DNA from: Xylanimonas oleitrophica
GTDB lineage: Bacteria; Actinomycetota; Actinomycetes; Actinomycetales; Cellulomonadaceae
Reading direction: 5' to 3'
NCBI RefSeq assembly: GCF_003244315.1
Contig: NZ_QKWH01000015.1
Span: 34,839 to 98,838, forward strand
DNA: 64,000 nucleotides
This document shows positions 45,670 to 53,458 of this stretch, piece after piece; the stretch's first letter is position 1; every line of letters starts with the position of its first letter. Under the pieces are notes generated by a model. The model had not been told where the DNA came from. It ran no database searches and was given only the letters and a program-made list of their open reading frames with translations. The position numbers and the translations under genes were made by a program.

Positions 45670-46877
45670 GTGCGCCGCAGGCCGCTGCCCTCCACCAGCG
45701 CGACTTCACCGGCCGGATCCTCGCGGCCAGCCTGGTCGTCCGGCTGATGGCGATCCTGGTGTCGCTCCTCGGGCTCGTCGGGCAGACGATGACGATGCCG
45801 GTGCTGATGTGCATCCTCGTGCTGAGCGTGACGAGTCTGAGCGTGCTGCTGTCGCCGCAGGTCACCGGGTTCGTGCGCCGCCACCCGCTCGCGTTCGTGC
45901 TGGACGTGCTGGTGGCCCTGGCGGTGGTCTACGTCGTGGGGGTGGAGAGCCCGCTCGTGCTCGTGACGCTGTCGACGGCGCTGGTCGTGGGGATGCTGTT
46001 CGACCGCAGGACGGCCGCGCTGTGCGGGGTCGTCCTCGTGGCGGGCTACGTGCTGGTCTCGCTCTACAACCCGGCGCAGACGCGCGGCTTCATGCTGGAG
46101 CTGGGCGTGCCGGCGCTGTACGTCGGCCTCATCGCCGTCGGTGGCGCCGTCCGGGGAGCCCACGAGGCCCAGCTCGTCGCGGCACGACAGGCTGCCGAGG
46201 CGCAGCTCGCGGCCGCGGCCGCCGACGAGCGGGCACGGCTGGCACGCGAGATGCACGACTCCCTGGGCAAGACGCTGCACGGCATCGCCCTGGGCGCCGA
46301 CGCGCTGCCACGGCTCGTGGAGCAGGACCCTGCGACGGCGAGCACGTACGCCCGCGACCTGTCGCTCGGGGCCCACCAGGCTGCTGACGAGGCACGGCGT
46401 CTCCTGGTCCGGATGCGTGCCGACCAGCCCGACCGCCCGTTCGCGGAGGTGCTCGCCGAGCGGTGCGCGGCGTGGGAGGAGGCGCACGGGATCCCCTGCC
46501 GCCTGACCGTGACGGGCGTCGTGGACCTGGCGACGGCCTGCCGGTACGAGGTGCTCGCGATCGTGGGAGAGGCGCTGGAGAACGTGGCGCGGCACGCGGA
46601 CGCCCAGCAGGTCGAGGTCGCCCTGACCGGTCTGGCCGGTGGTCGTGTCCGTGTCGGCGTCCGTGACGACGGACGCGGGTTCCTCCCACGCCCGGACGGC
46701 GGGAGCCCGGAGGGGCACTTCGGGCTCACCGGCATGGCGGAGCGTGCTCGGGAGGCAGGGATGCGGCTGTCGGTGTCGTCCGCGCCGGGGCACGGCACCA
46801 CGGTGTCCGTGGAGAGCGTCGACCCAGACGACGACCGCAGTGCGCGGCCGGAGACGCGCGAGGCCGCCGATGCCTGA
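45666..46877 (+). CDS. NarL-type sensor histidine kinase
   Basis: 403 residues. Five to six membrane helices occupy residues 15-165. A HisKA_3 dimerisation region has the phosphoacceptor His197 in [20 protein letters not shown], and the ATPase domain shows [16 protein letters not shown] and VRDDGRGF near the C terminus. No separate sensor domain is visible, so the membrane part probably senses. ATG 45666 overlaps the tadC stop; the response regulator overlaps this gene by 8 bp, so the system is embedded in the pilus operon. Confidence 0.92.
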   Translation: MSAPQAAALHQRDFTGRILAASLVVRLMAILVSLLGLVGQTMTMPVLMCILVLSVTSLSVLLSPQVTGFVRRHPLAFVLDVLVALAVVYVVGVESPLVLVTLSTALVVGMLFDRRTAALCGVVLVAGYVLVSLYNPAQTRGFMLELGVPALYVGLIAVGGAVRGAHEAQLVAARQAAEAQLAAAAADERARLAREMHDSLGKTLHGIALGADALPRLVEQDPATASTYARDLSLGAHQAADEARRLLVRMRADQPDRPFAEVLAERCAAWEEAHGIPCRLTVTGVVDLATACRYEVLAIVGEALENVARHADAQQVEVALTGLAGGRVRVGVRDDGRGFLPRPDGGSPEGHFGLTGMAERAREAGMRLSVSSAPGHGTTVSVESVDPDDDRSARPETREAADA

Positions 46878-47601
46878 GCCCTCCGGCCCCCGGGCGGACG
46901 CCCCTGCGGCAGGGGCGGGTGACGCGGCCGCACCCCCGGAGCGCCTCGAGGCCGCTGCGCCCCGGCAGGTCTCGGTGGCGGTCGTCGACGACAACCCGGT
47001 GATCCGCATGGGCCTGCGTGCGCTGGTCGACGCCTCCGACCGTCTCCGCTTCGCCGGCGAGGCGGGCGACGGCGAGGCCGCGGTGGCGATGATCCGTGCG
47101 ACGGTCCCCGACGTGACGCTGCTCGACGTGCGGATGCCTCGGCGCGACGGCGTGCAGGTGCTGAGCGAGGTGCACCGCTGGACCAGGGTGATCATGCTGA
47201 CCTACACGGACGCGCCGGAGGTCGTGCGGGCTGCCGTCGAGGCGGGCGCCGCGGGCTACCTGGTGCACGGCCACTTCGCGACGCACGAGCTCGAGCGTGC
47301 GGTGCTCTCCGTCGCCGAGGGGACGTTCCTGCTCTCGGGTCCCGCGATGGCGGCGCTGCGGCCGGTCTGGACGGCGACGTCCGAGCCGGCGCGGCCGGCG
47401 CGTCCTGACGCCGGGCTCTCCGACCGTGAGGTGGAGGTGATGGAGCTGGTGGCGCAGGGCCTGACGAACGGAGACGTCGCCGCACGGCTGTTCCTGGCGG
47501 AGAAGACGGTGAAGAACCACGTCAACCACATCTTCGCCAAGCTCGGGGTGCGCACCCGGGCCGAGGCCGTGGCGGTGTGGCTCGGCGGGGGACCGGCGTG
47601 A
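46870..47601 (+). CDS. NarL/LuxR response regulator, receiver lacks the conserved Lys
   Basis: 243 residues. The receiver domain has phosphoacceptor Asp86 ([13 protein letters not shown]) and Thr111. The usual Lys after the fifth strand is replaced by His133 (GYLVHGHF). The C-terminal LuxR helix-turn-helix reads [20 protein letters not shown] with [20 protein letters not shown]. The first 35 residues are a Pro/Ala-rich extension. It probably regulates the pilus genes (inference). Confidence 0.9.
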   Translation: MPEPSGPRADAPAAGAGDAAAPPERLEAAAPRQVSVAVVDDNPVIRMGLRALVDASDRLRFAGEAGDGEAAVAMIRATVPDVTLLDVRMPRRDGVQVLSEVHRWTRVIMLTYTDAPEVVRAAVEAGAAGYLVHGHFATHELERAVLSVAEGTFLLSGPAMAALRPVWTATSEPARPARPDAGLSDREVEVMELVAQGLTNGDVAARLFLAEKTVKNHVNHIFAKLGVRTRAEAVAVWLGGGPA

Positions 47602-47661
47602 CACGGCTCGCGGCGGCTCGCGGCCGGGCGGTCCCGGGGCCCGGGCCTCGCACGTCCGAGA

Positions 47662-47717
47662 TGGGTCCCCGAATGGGCCCGTGGGCCCGCCGGCCGAGGA
47701 GGGGCGTCTCCTAGCGT
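47662..47717 (+). promoter_or_regulatory. Putative promoter and paired operator of the flp gene
   Basis: In the 188-bp gap between the response regulator and flp, TGGGTCC (47662) and TGGGCCC (47682) are 20 bp apart, with another TGGGCCC at 47674. TAGCGT (47712-47717) is a possible -10, about 70 bp before ATG 47790. The same 20-bp pair occurs before the Flp-headed protein (50584-50610). Confidence 0.45.
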
Positions 47718-47789
47718 GAAGCACATCAGGTCAGCGCCCGGGCACCCGGGCAGCGGGTCCGCCTCGGCGGACCGGAGGAGGGAGACAGC

Positions 47790-48011
47790 ATGACCCGCAC
47801 GTTCGTCCGTACGCAGGTCGCCGTCCAGAAGGCGTTCGAGCGCCGCGCGCTCGCCCGCGGCGAGGCCGGTCAGGGCACGCTCGAGTTCCTGGGCATCGCC
47901 ATGATCGCCGTGGTGCTCGTGGGTGCCATCGTCTGGGCCGTCAACCAGTTCAATCTGGCGTCCAAGGTCCAGGAGCAGCTCAACCAGATCGGGACCCCGC
48001 AGGGCGGCTGA
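47790..48011 (+). CDS. Flp-type pilin
   Basis: 73 residues from ATG 47790, preceded by GGAGGAGGGAG. The class-IV prepilin motif is EAGQGTLEFLG: cleavage after Gly27, Glu32 at +5, then a hydrophobic helix (IAMIAVVLVGAIVWAVNQF). This is the likely major pilin; the mature subunit would be about 46 residues. The gene shares its last base with the TadG-like gene. Confidence 0.86.
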   Translation: MTRTFVRTQVAVQKAFERRALARGEAGQGTLEFLGIAMIAVVLVGAIVWAVNQFNLASKVQEQLNQIGTPQGG

Positions 48012-48820
48012 TGAGTCATGCACCGGATCGGGTCCGCGGCGGTGACACGGGTCGCCGCCGCGGACTGCTGCGCGGCGACGACGGGCTCGCGACGAGCTCC
48101 GTCGTCGTCGTCGTGTTCGCGTGCGTGGTCGCGGTGCTCCTCATGGCAACCATCCCCTTGCTGCGCGGGACCGAGCAGGCAGGGCGGACGCAGACCGCCG
48201 CGGACGCGGCGGCGCTGGCTGGTGCGCAGGCGATCCGTGAGAGCGCCCTCGGCATGCTGATCGCCCCGCCCGCGGGGTGGCTGCCGGGTGACGAGCACGG
48301 GGGTCGGGAAGCGACCTGGCCGTTCCCCGGCCTCGAGCTGTGGGCGCTGTCCGGTTACCCGGAGGCGGCAGAGTACGCCGCGAAGAACGGCGCGCGGGTA
48401 CCGGCGGAGTGGTACCGCTACGACCTGGGCTCGCGCACGGTGAGCGTCCGGGCGCGCCTGACCGAGACGGCACCCGGTGGGGGGCGCACCGAGTCGACCG
48501 CCGAGGCGCGGCTCGGTGACGTCGCGCTGCACACCTGCCGGCTCGAGGCGGGCCGCTCGGCGGAACAGGTGGAGGTCGAGCCCTCGCCGACCCCCACCCC
48601 GCCGCCTGCCGAGCCCGACCCCGGCGCCGACCCGGAGGTGCCGCCGGAGCCCGAGCCCGAGCCGGAGCCGGAGCCGGAGCTCGAGTGGCGCTACGGGCCG
48701 TGGGAGTACACCTTCTCCTGCGCCGGCATCGACCCGGTCCGGGGGACGAGCCTGGGCAGCGTCCTCGACCGGGGGCGTGATCGGGTCGAGGAGGCGTTGG
48801 CGCCCCGACTCGTAGGGTGA
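48011..48820 (+). CDS. TadG/TadE-like pilus-associated protein
   Basis: 269 residues. One N-terminal membrane helix (SSVVVVVFACVVAVLLMATI) is followed by [17 protein letters not shown], a motif of TadE/TadG-type proteins. There is no Glu at +5 of the helix, so prepilin processing is doubtful. A Pro/Glu-rich linker (PEPEPEPEPEPE type, about 48600-48690) lies before a C-terminal region with Cys. It would face outward, perhaps linked to the pilus or wall. Confidence 0.75.
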   Translation: MSHAPDRVRGGDTGRRRGLLRGDDGLATSSVVVVVFACVVAVLLMATIPLLRGTEQAGRTQTAADAAALAGAQAIRESALGMLIAPPAGWLPGDEHGGREATWPFPGLELWALSGYPEAAEYAAKNGARVPAEWYRYDLGSRTVSVRARLTETAPGGGRTESTAEARLGDVALHTCRLEAGRSAEQVEVEPSPTPTPPPAEPDPGADPEVPPEPEPEPEPEPELEWRYGPWEYTFSCAGIDPVRGTSLGSVLDRGRDRVEEALAPRLVG

Positions 48821-48895
48821 CCTCACCGCCGTCGGGTGGAGCACCCGGCGGGCCGGACCGCATCGACAGGCCGCGACGGCGGCCAGAGGGGACGA

Positions 48896-50491
48896 GTGCT
48901 CGTGACGAGACGGACGCGCACGACCAGGAACGGGCCGGCCCTGGGGCGCGGAGCAACCGTGGCCGCGGCGCTGGCGGTGCTGGCGCTCGTCGCAGGCTGC
49001 ACCGGCGACGCGGGCCCTTCGCCGGAGGCGAACCCGGGACCGGCCGCTGTCGAGGAGCCGGCGAGCCCGTCCGCCGAGGCGGTCGTGGAGCGGGTTCCGC
49101 TCGTCGTGGGCGGCACGGAGATCACCGTCGAGGTGCACCCGCTCGTGCGGGCGGGTGAGCACGTGGTCCTCACCTACGACCTCGTCCAGGAGGGCACCGA
49201 GCGGGTGCGCCTGGGGACGAGGTTCGGGGGGAACCTGGAGGGCGACTACGTCCGGCTCGCAGACGTGGAGGAGAAGCAGGTCTACCTGCAGGGTGTCGAC
49301 GCCGCGGGGGAGGTCGTCGGTGAGCCGGGGACCGTCGACCACGTCCCCGTGGAAGGGCTGCGGGTCCAGCGAGTCTTCGCCGCACCCCCGGCGGGCACGG
49401 AGGCGCTGGGGCTGATGCTCCCGGGGGCCTACCTGGAGAGCGTCCCCGTGATCGACGCAGATGTGCCTGCGCCCGGCGCTCACGACGGTGCCAGCCCGGC
49501 CGCGGGCACGGGTCCCGACGCCGAGCCGCTCGACGTCGACGCGGTCGCCGACGCGCCGGTGCACGGGCTGGAGTCGTTCACCCGCGAGCTCGGTGGCGCG
49601 GTCGACGTGCTGGAGTCGACGGAGCAGGTGCAGATCAGCCTGGGCGGTGACGTCCTGTTCGCCTCGAGCTCGTTCGACCTGACGCCGGAGGCGGTGGCGG
49701 TCGTCGACGCCGCAGCGGCGCACCTGTCCAGCCGGGAACCGGGCGTGGTCGACGTGGTCGGCCACACCGACGACGTGGGGGACGACGCCTCCAACCAGGT
49801 GCTCTCGGAGAACCGCGCGCGGGCGGTGGCCGACGCGCTGGCGCAGCGGATCGACACCTCCGCGTACGAGCTGCGGCCCTCGGGACGGGGCGAGGCCGAG
49901 CCGCTGGTGCCCAACAGCAACGACGAGAACCGCGCGACCAACCGCCGGGTGGTGCTGACGCTGACGTCGCAAATCACGACGCAGACCCAGGTGGAGGCCA
50001 CGGGCGAGCTGCCGGAGTTCGACGGCCCCGTGGCCACCGGCGAGGAGGGTGTGCTGGAGGAGGGCGCGCGCACCTGGCGCTACACGGCGCCGGCGGTCCA
50101 GCGGGTCGGCGACTCTCTGCTGGTCACCCTGGAGGTGACCGCGGAGGACGACGAGGTCGACTCGGGGATCCAGCCGGGCGCCCTCAGCGGCTTCTGGTCC
50201 TACCGGGGCGAGGGCAGCGTCGTGCCCCAGCACGTGCTGGGCCTGACGCTCATGTCCGGCTCGACCGCCGTGTACCCGTACGACTACCACGTGGGGTCCG
50301 ACAGCCGTGGCAAGGAGCTGTGGCACACGCTCGGCGAGCTGAGCACGCTCCAGCGTGTCGACGGCGGCGAGACGATCCGGTTTGTCGCCCTCTACCCGAG
50401 CATCGGTGACGTCGACACGGTGACGCTCCAGCTGAACAAGGCGCTCGGTGCCCGTCCGTTCCGGCTCACCGACATCCCTGTCACCGACTGA
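48896..50491 (+). CDS. OmpA-domain lipoprotein
   Basis: 531 residues from GTG 48896 (GTG 48902 is an alternative; AGAGGGG lies just upstream). A lipoprotein signal ends in LVAGC at residue 35. A beta-rich domain follows, then an OmpA/MotB peptidoglycan-binding domain (FDLTPEAVAVVDAAAAHLSS, then VVGHTDDVGDDASNQVLSEN, and NSNDENRATNRRVVLTL). A C-terminal domain of ~160 residues has no recognised family. In a Gram-positive it could fix the pilus to the cell wall. The gene sits between the TadG-like and Flp-headed genes, so a pilus role is likely (inference). Confidence 0.85.
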   Translation: MLVTRRTRTTRNGPALGRGATVAAALAVLALVAGCTGDAGPSPEANPGPAAVEEPASPSAEAVVERVPLVVGGTEITVEVHPLVRAGEHVVLTYDLVQEGTERVRLGTRFGGNLEGDYVRLADVEEKQVYLQGVDAAGEVVGEPGTVDHVPVEGLRVQRVFAAPPAGTEALGLMLPGAYLESVPVIDADVPAPGAHDGASPAAGTGPDAEPLDVDAVADAPVHGLESFTRELGGAVDVLESTEQVQISLGGDVLFASSSFDLTPEAVAVVDAAAAHLSSREPGVVDVVGHTDDVGDDASNQVLSENRARAVADALAQRIDTSAYELRPSGRGEAEPLVPNSNDENRATNRRVVLTLTSQITTQTQVEATGELPEFDGPVATGEEGVLEEGARTWRYTAPAVQRVGDSLLVTLEVTAEDDEVDSGIQPGALSGFWSYRGEGSVVPQHVLGLTLMSGSTAVYPYDYHVGSDSRGKELWHTLGELSTLQRVDGGETIRFVALYPSIGDVDTVTLQLNKALGARPFRLTDIPVTD

Positions 50492-50583
50492 CCGTGCACC
50501 AGAGGACGGAGAGCACGGGCTGGAGGGTGCGCCGAGCCGCGGACCGCGAGAACGGCCGGGCACGCTCGAGCGCCTTCCGGGCC

Positions 50584-50643
50584 TGGGCCCGGGAACGGGA
50601 CCATGGGCCCACCGCGACGGCGCGCGACCGGCTTCCCTAGGAG
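50584..50643 (+). promoter_or_regulatory. Putative promoter and paired operator of the Flp-headed gene
   Basis: TGGGCCC at 50584 and 50604, 20 bp apart with a 13-bp spacer, as upstream of flp. CCCTAGGAG at 50635-50643 occupies the place of a -10 region. Interpretation rests on the shared spacing. Confidence 0.4.
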
Positions 50644-50673
50644 CAGAGCACGAGCAGGACGACCGGGCATGAC

Positions 50674-52164
50674 ATGGCACGAGCCCAGGACTGGGGGCGT
50701 ACGACGATGATGCGAGGCTGGAGCCGCGACAGCGAGCGCGGTGCGGGCACGCTGGAGAACCTCGGGATCGCGTCGATCGCCGTGCTCCTGGTCGGTGCTG
50801 TCGTCCTCGGTATCACCGTGTTCCCAGGCCGCGTCTCGACGGTGTTCTGCCAGCTCGCCCAGCTGGTCGGCGGTGGCAGCGCCGCCTCCTGCGAGGAGAC
50901 GGCGGGCACGGCCGCGCCGCCGACGCTGCCGACGGACGAGGACTTCCGGCCGCCGGCCTGCATGCTGTCGCAGACCAGCTCCCAGTACTCCGCCGCGGTC
51001 AAGGTCTGGTTCGTGCAGTTCGGTCAGGACTCCGGGTTCATCGTCCAGCAGTTCGCCGCCGAGGACGGCGGGGAAGACGGTCCTGTCCAGGTGACGCTGA
51101 CCGACGGTGCGTCGATCGGTGCGAACGGCGCCGTCTCCAGCAGCACGTTCGACGCGGGCAAGCTGGGCAACGGGGACAACGCGGGGCTCGAGGTCAGTCT
51201 CGGTGCCGACCTGAAGTTCGCCTACGGGTCCACCTGGCAGTTCGACAACCCCCAGCAGTGGCAGGACATGGAGAGGCAGCTCAACGAGTACCTCGTGGAG
51301 CAGGAAGCGATGAAGCACAGCCCCTACTACGCCATCCAGTTCCTGTGGAAGGACCCCAAGCAGCCGCCGAAGGACCCGTCGATCTCGATGTCCAGCGTCG
51401 GGCTCGAGCTGGCGGCGTCGGCGGCGTTCGGGCTGAGGGAGCCGACGGGGGCGCTCGACGCCGACGGCAACCCCGAGTTCTTCGACCCGAACGTGGGCGT
51501 CGACGGCGAGATCAAGCTCGGGACGAACGTCATCCTGCAGACGGACCACGACAAGAAGGAACGCACCTGGACCTTCGAGCTCAAGGGCAGCGGCAGCGCG
51601 AGCGGCTCGTTCGTGGCCGGGGAGGCGCAGGCGCAGGGTGAGCTGACCGGTGCGATGAGCGTGACCCGCGGGGAGAACGGCGAGCTCACCCAGATCTCGT
51701 TGCAGCACATCCACGAGGGCGGCTTCTCCGGCTCGCTCGGCAACGACAGCTTCGACACCGTCTCCGGGGAGGCCGGGCACACCGAGACCTCCTCGTCGGT
51801 GGTGACCACCACGCTGGACGTCACGGACCAGAACCGCGCGACGGTCGAGGCCTGGCTCTCCAGCCGGCAGAGCCAGACGGCGGCCATGACCCTGCCGTTC
51901 TCTGCCATGATCCCGGACAAGCCCTCGGACGACCCGTTCGAGCAGCTGATGTACGAGCAGGCGAAGGTGAGCTCCATCAACTACCACAACGTGAAGGACG
52001 CCTGGGAGTTCGAGCTGGCGGTCAAGAAGGGCTGGGAGCTCGGGTTCAACATCGGCGGTGAGGAGGCGACCGCCACGGCGGTCGACGCCGAGTTCCTCGG
52101 GGCCCCGGGCACCGACGGCACGCGCTCCCTGCTTCCCGACGACATGTGCGTGGTGTCCCAGTGA
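50674..52164 (+). CDS. Flp-type prepilin N terminus fused to a large novel ectodomain
   Basis: 496 residues from ATG 50674; ATG 50707 or 50710 would give a shorter leader and fits the spacing of the flp promoter better. The N terminus has a prepilin signature ERGAGTLENLG: cleavage after Gly23, Glu28 at +5, and a hydrophobic helix to about residue 50, much like the Flp pilin. The remaining ~440 residues are polar and beta-rich, with few Cys (near the helix and at the end). They contain repeats of charged Thr/Ser-rich strands and no family I recognise. A minor pilin or pilus-tip adhesin is a reasonable guess. It overlaps the next gene by 4 bp. Confidence 0.78.
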   Translation: MARAQDWGRTTMMRGWSRDSERGAGTLENLGIASIAVLLVGAVVLGITVFPGRVSTVFCQLAQLVGGGSAASCEETAGTAAPPTLPTDEDFRPPACMLSQTSSQYSAAVKVWFVQFGQDSGFIVQQFAAEDGGEDGPVQVTLTDGASIGANGAVSSSTFDAGKLGNGDNAGLEVSLGADLKFAYGSTWQFDNPQQWQDMERQLNEYLVEQEAMKHSPYYAIQFLWKDPKQPPKDPSISMSSVGLELAASAAFGLREPTGALDADGNPEFFDPNVGVDGEIKLGTNVILQTDHDKKERTWTFELKGSGSASGSFVAGEAQAQGELTGAMSVTRGENGELTQISLQHIHEGGFSGSLGNDSFDTVSGEAGHTETSSSVVTTTLDVTDQNRATVEAWLSSRQSQTAAMTLPFSAMIPDKPSDDPFEQLMYEQAKVSSINYHNVKDAWEFELAVKKGWELGFNIGGEEATATAVDAEFLGAPGTDGTRSLLPDDMCVVSQ

Positions 52165-52640
52165 GCGCCCGGGGCGTGCGACGGGACCTGGGCGGCGTGA
52201 GCGTCGGCGAGCTGGCGCGAGGGCTGGTGGTGAGCCTCGTCGGGTACTACGGGGCGGGCCTGCTGGCGAGCCTCCTCGTGGGGTCGGTGATCCGCGGGGT
52301 GGCCGACGTCGAGGCGAACGCCTGGGTGCTGTGGGCACCGGTGCTCCTGCCCGCCGTGGTGGGGCCTGCTGCCGCGGTGCTGGCGCTGCCGGTGCGTGAG
52401 CCCACCCCGCGGTGGGCGTGGCTGGTCGCGGCGCTCGCGGTACCGGTGGTGGGCGCGGTGGTGACGACGGTGCGCGGTGCCGGTGCGGGAGCGGCAGTCG
52501 GCCCCCTGGCCGGCGGCATGATGGTCCACGTGCTCGTCGCGGCGCTCGCCGCGGTGGGGGTGGCTACGCTGATGCGCCGTCGGGCGCGGTCCGCGACGGG
52601 CCGGCCTGCTCCGGTCGACTACCTGGGAGGGAACCGATGA
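52161..52640 (+). CDS. Four-helix membrane protein, unknown
   Basis: 159 residues from GTG 52161, overlapping the previous stop. Four hydrophobic segments, beginning LARGLVVSLVGYYGAGLLA. A short basic C terminus (RRRARSATGRPAP) is cytoplasmic by the positive-inside rule. No recognised family. Placed between the Flp-headed protein and a lipoprotein with 4-bp overlaps on both sides, so it is probably part of the same operon. Confidence 0.68.
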   Translation: MSARGVRRDLGGVSVGELARGLVVSLVGYYGAGLLASLLVGSVIRGVADVEANAWVLWAPVLLPAVVGPAAAVLALPVREPTPRWAWLVAALAVPVVGAVVTTVRGAGAGAAVGPLAGGMMVHVLVAALAAVGVATLMRRRARSATGRPAPVDYLGGNR

Positions 52641-53218
52641 GGGGTGCACGTGCACGGTTGGCCGGACGGGCGGGCGTCCTCGCCCTGCTGTCGGCGACGC
52701 TGCTGGGGGCGTGCACCTCGGGCGGTGCGCCGGAGGGCTACGACCGGGTCGAGGACGGCTGGCTCCGGGTCGACGTCCCGGAGGGCTGGACCGACACGGG
52801 TGCGCTCAACGACCGGTGGTCGCGCAGCTGGCAGGACGCGGAGGGGGAGCAGGGCGCGGTCCAGCTCGCCGCCGTCCCCGCCTGGGGCACCGCCGGCTCT
52901 GACGCGGCCAGCGGCCAGCTGGTGGCGGAGGCGCAGGTCGGCGGCTACCCGGGGTTCCAGGTCGAGAACCAGGACTGGCCCGATCTCGAGGCCGACACGC
53001 AGCGCTGGCGCATCGACTTCACGTACGAGTCCGAGGACGGCGAGCCGCTCCAGGGCGTCTGGTGGGTCGCGTCGGACAAGGAGACCTCGAAGACGGTGGC
53101 GGTGCAGCTCACCGGCGAGCACCTCGACGAGGAGGTCGTGACCGCGATCGGTGAGAGCATCGCGGTGATCGACACCGATGCCACGCCGAGCGGTCAGCCG
53201 TCCGCGCAGGCGGGCTGA
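52637..53218 (+). CDS. Lipoprotein, last gene of the Tad operon
   Basis: 193 residues from ATG 52637. Lipoprotein signal with lipobox LLGAC. The mature part starts TSGGAPEGYDRVEDGWLRVD and is beta-rich with many Asp and Trp residues; it resembles small secreted domains with a DVPEGW-type start, seen in many actinobacterial surface lipoproteins. Function unknown. It follows the membrane protein by overlap and ends the co-directional gene block. Confidence 0.7.
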   Translation: MRGARARLAGRAGVLALLSATLLGACTSGGAPEGYDRVEDGWLRVDVPEGWTDTGALNDRWSRSWQDAEGEQGAVQLAAVPAWGTAGSDAASGQLVAEAQVGGYPGFQVENQDWPDLEADTQRWRIDFTYESEDGEPLQGVWWVASDKETSKTVAVQLTGEHLDEEVVTAIGESIAVIDTDATPSGQPSAQAG

Positions 53219-53353
53219 CAGGCACCGTCTCCGAGTCGCGCCGCTGCTGGCGCAGGTCGCCCCGTGCAGGTACGGGCCGGCACGTGACGGCGGGCAGGGG
53301 GCCGGCGAGTGTGGAGGTCTTGTCCACATGGTGGGCGTATCGGCACCGGGCGG

Positions 53354-53381
53354 TTAGGCGAGCCTCACAGCGCCGTAGAAT
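53354..53381 (+). promoter_or_regulatory. Putative promoter of the NADP reductase gene
   Basis: -35 TTAGGC (53354-53359) and -10 TAGAAT (53376-53381), 16-bp spacer, about 80 bp before GTG 53459. TAGAAT is a strong -10 for this GC content. The -35 region overlaps TTAGGCGAGCCTCAC, which recalls an iron box only partly. Confidence 0.5.
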
Positions 53382-53440
53382 CGGGGGTCGAGCACCAGCG
53401 AACGTGGGCCGCGCTCGGTGAACGAGCCGGCCACCCCGAA

Positions 53441-53456
53441 CGGAAGGTCTCTTCCG
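53441..53456 (+). promoter_or_regulatory. Short hairpin at the ribosome site of the NADP reductase gene
   Basis: CGGAAGGTCTCTTCCG: perfect 6-bp arms with a 4-nt loop, ending 2 bp before GTG 53459. The purine-rich GGAAGG, the likely ribosome site, is inside the stem, so folding could limit translation. Confidence 0.35.
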
Positions 53457-53458
53457 CT

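Noticed and set aside
53354..53372. Possible iron box (DtxR/IdeR) before the NADP reductase gene
   Set aside because: TTAGGCGAGCCTCAC matches only about half of the 19-bp consensus and only one arm well. Kept as promoter sequence only.
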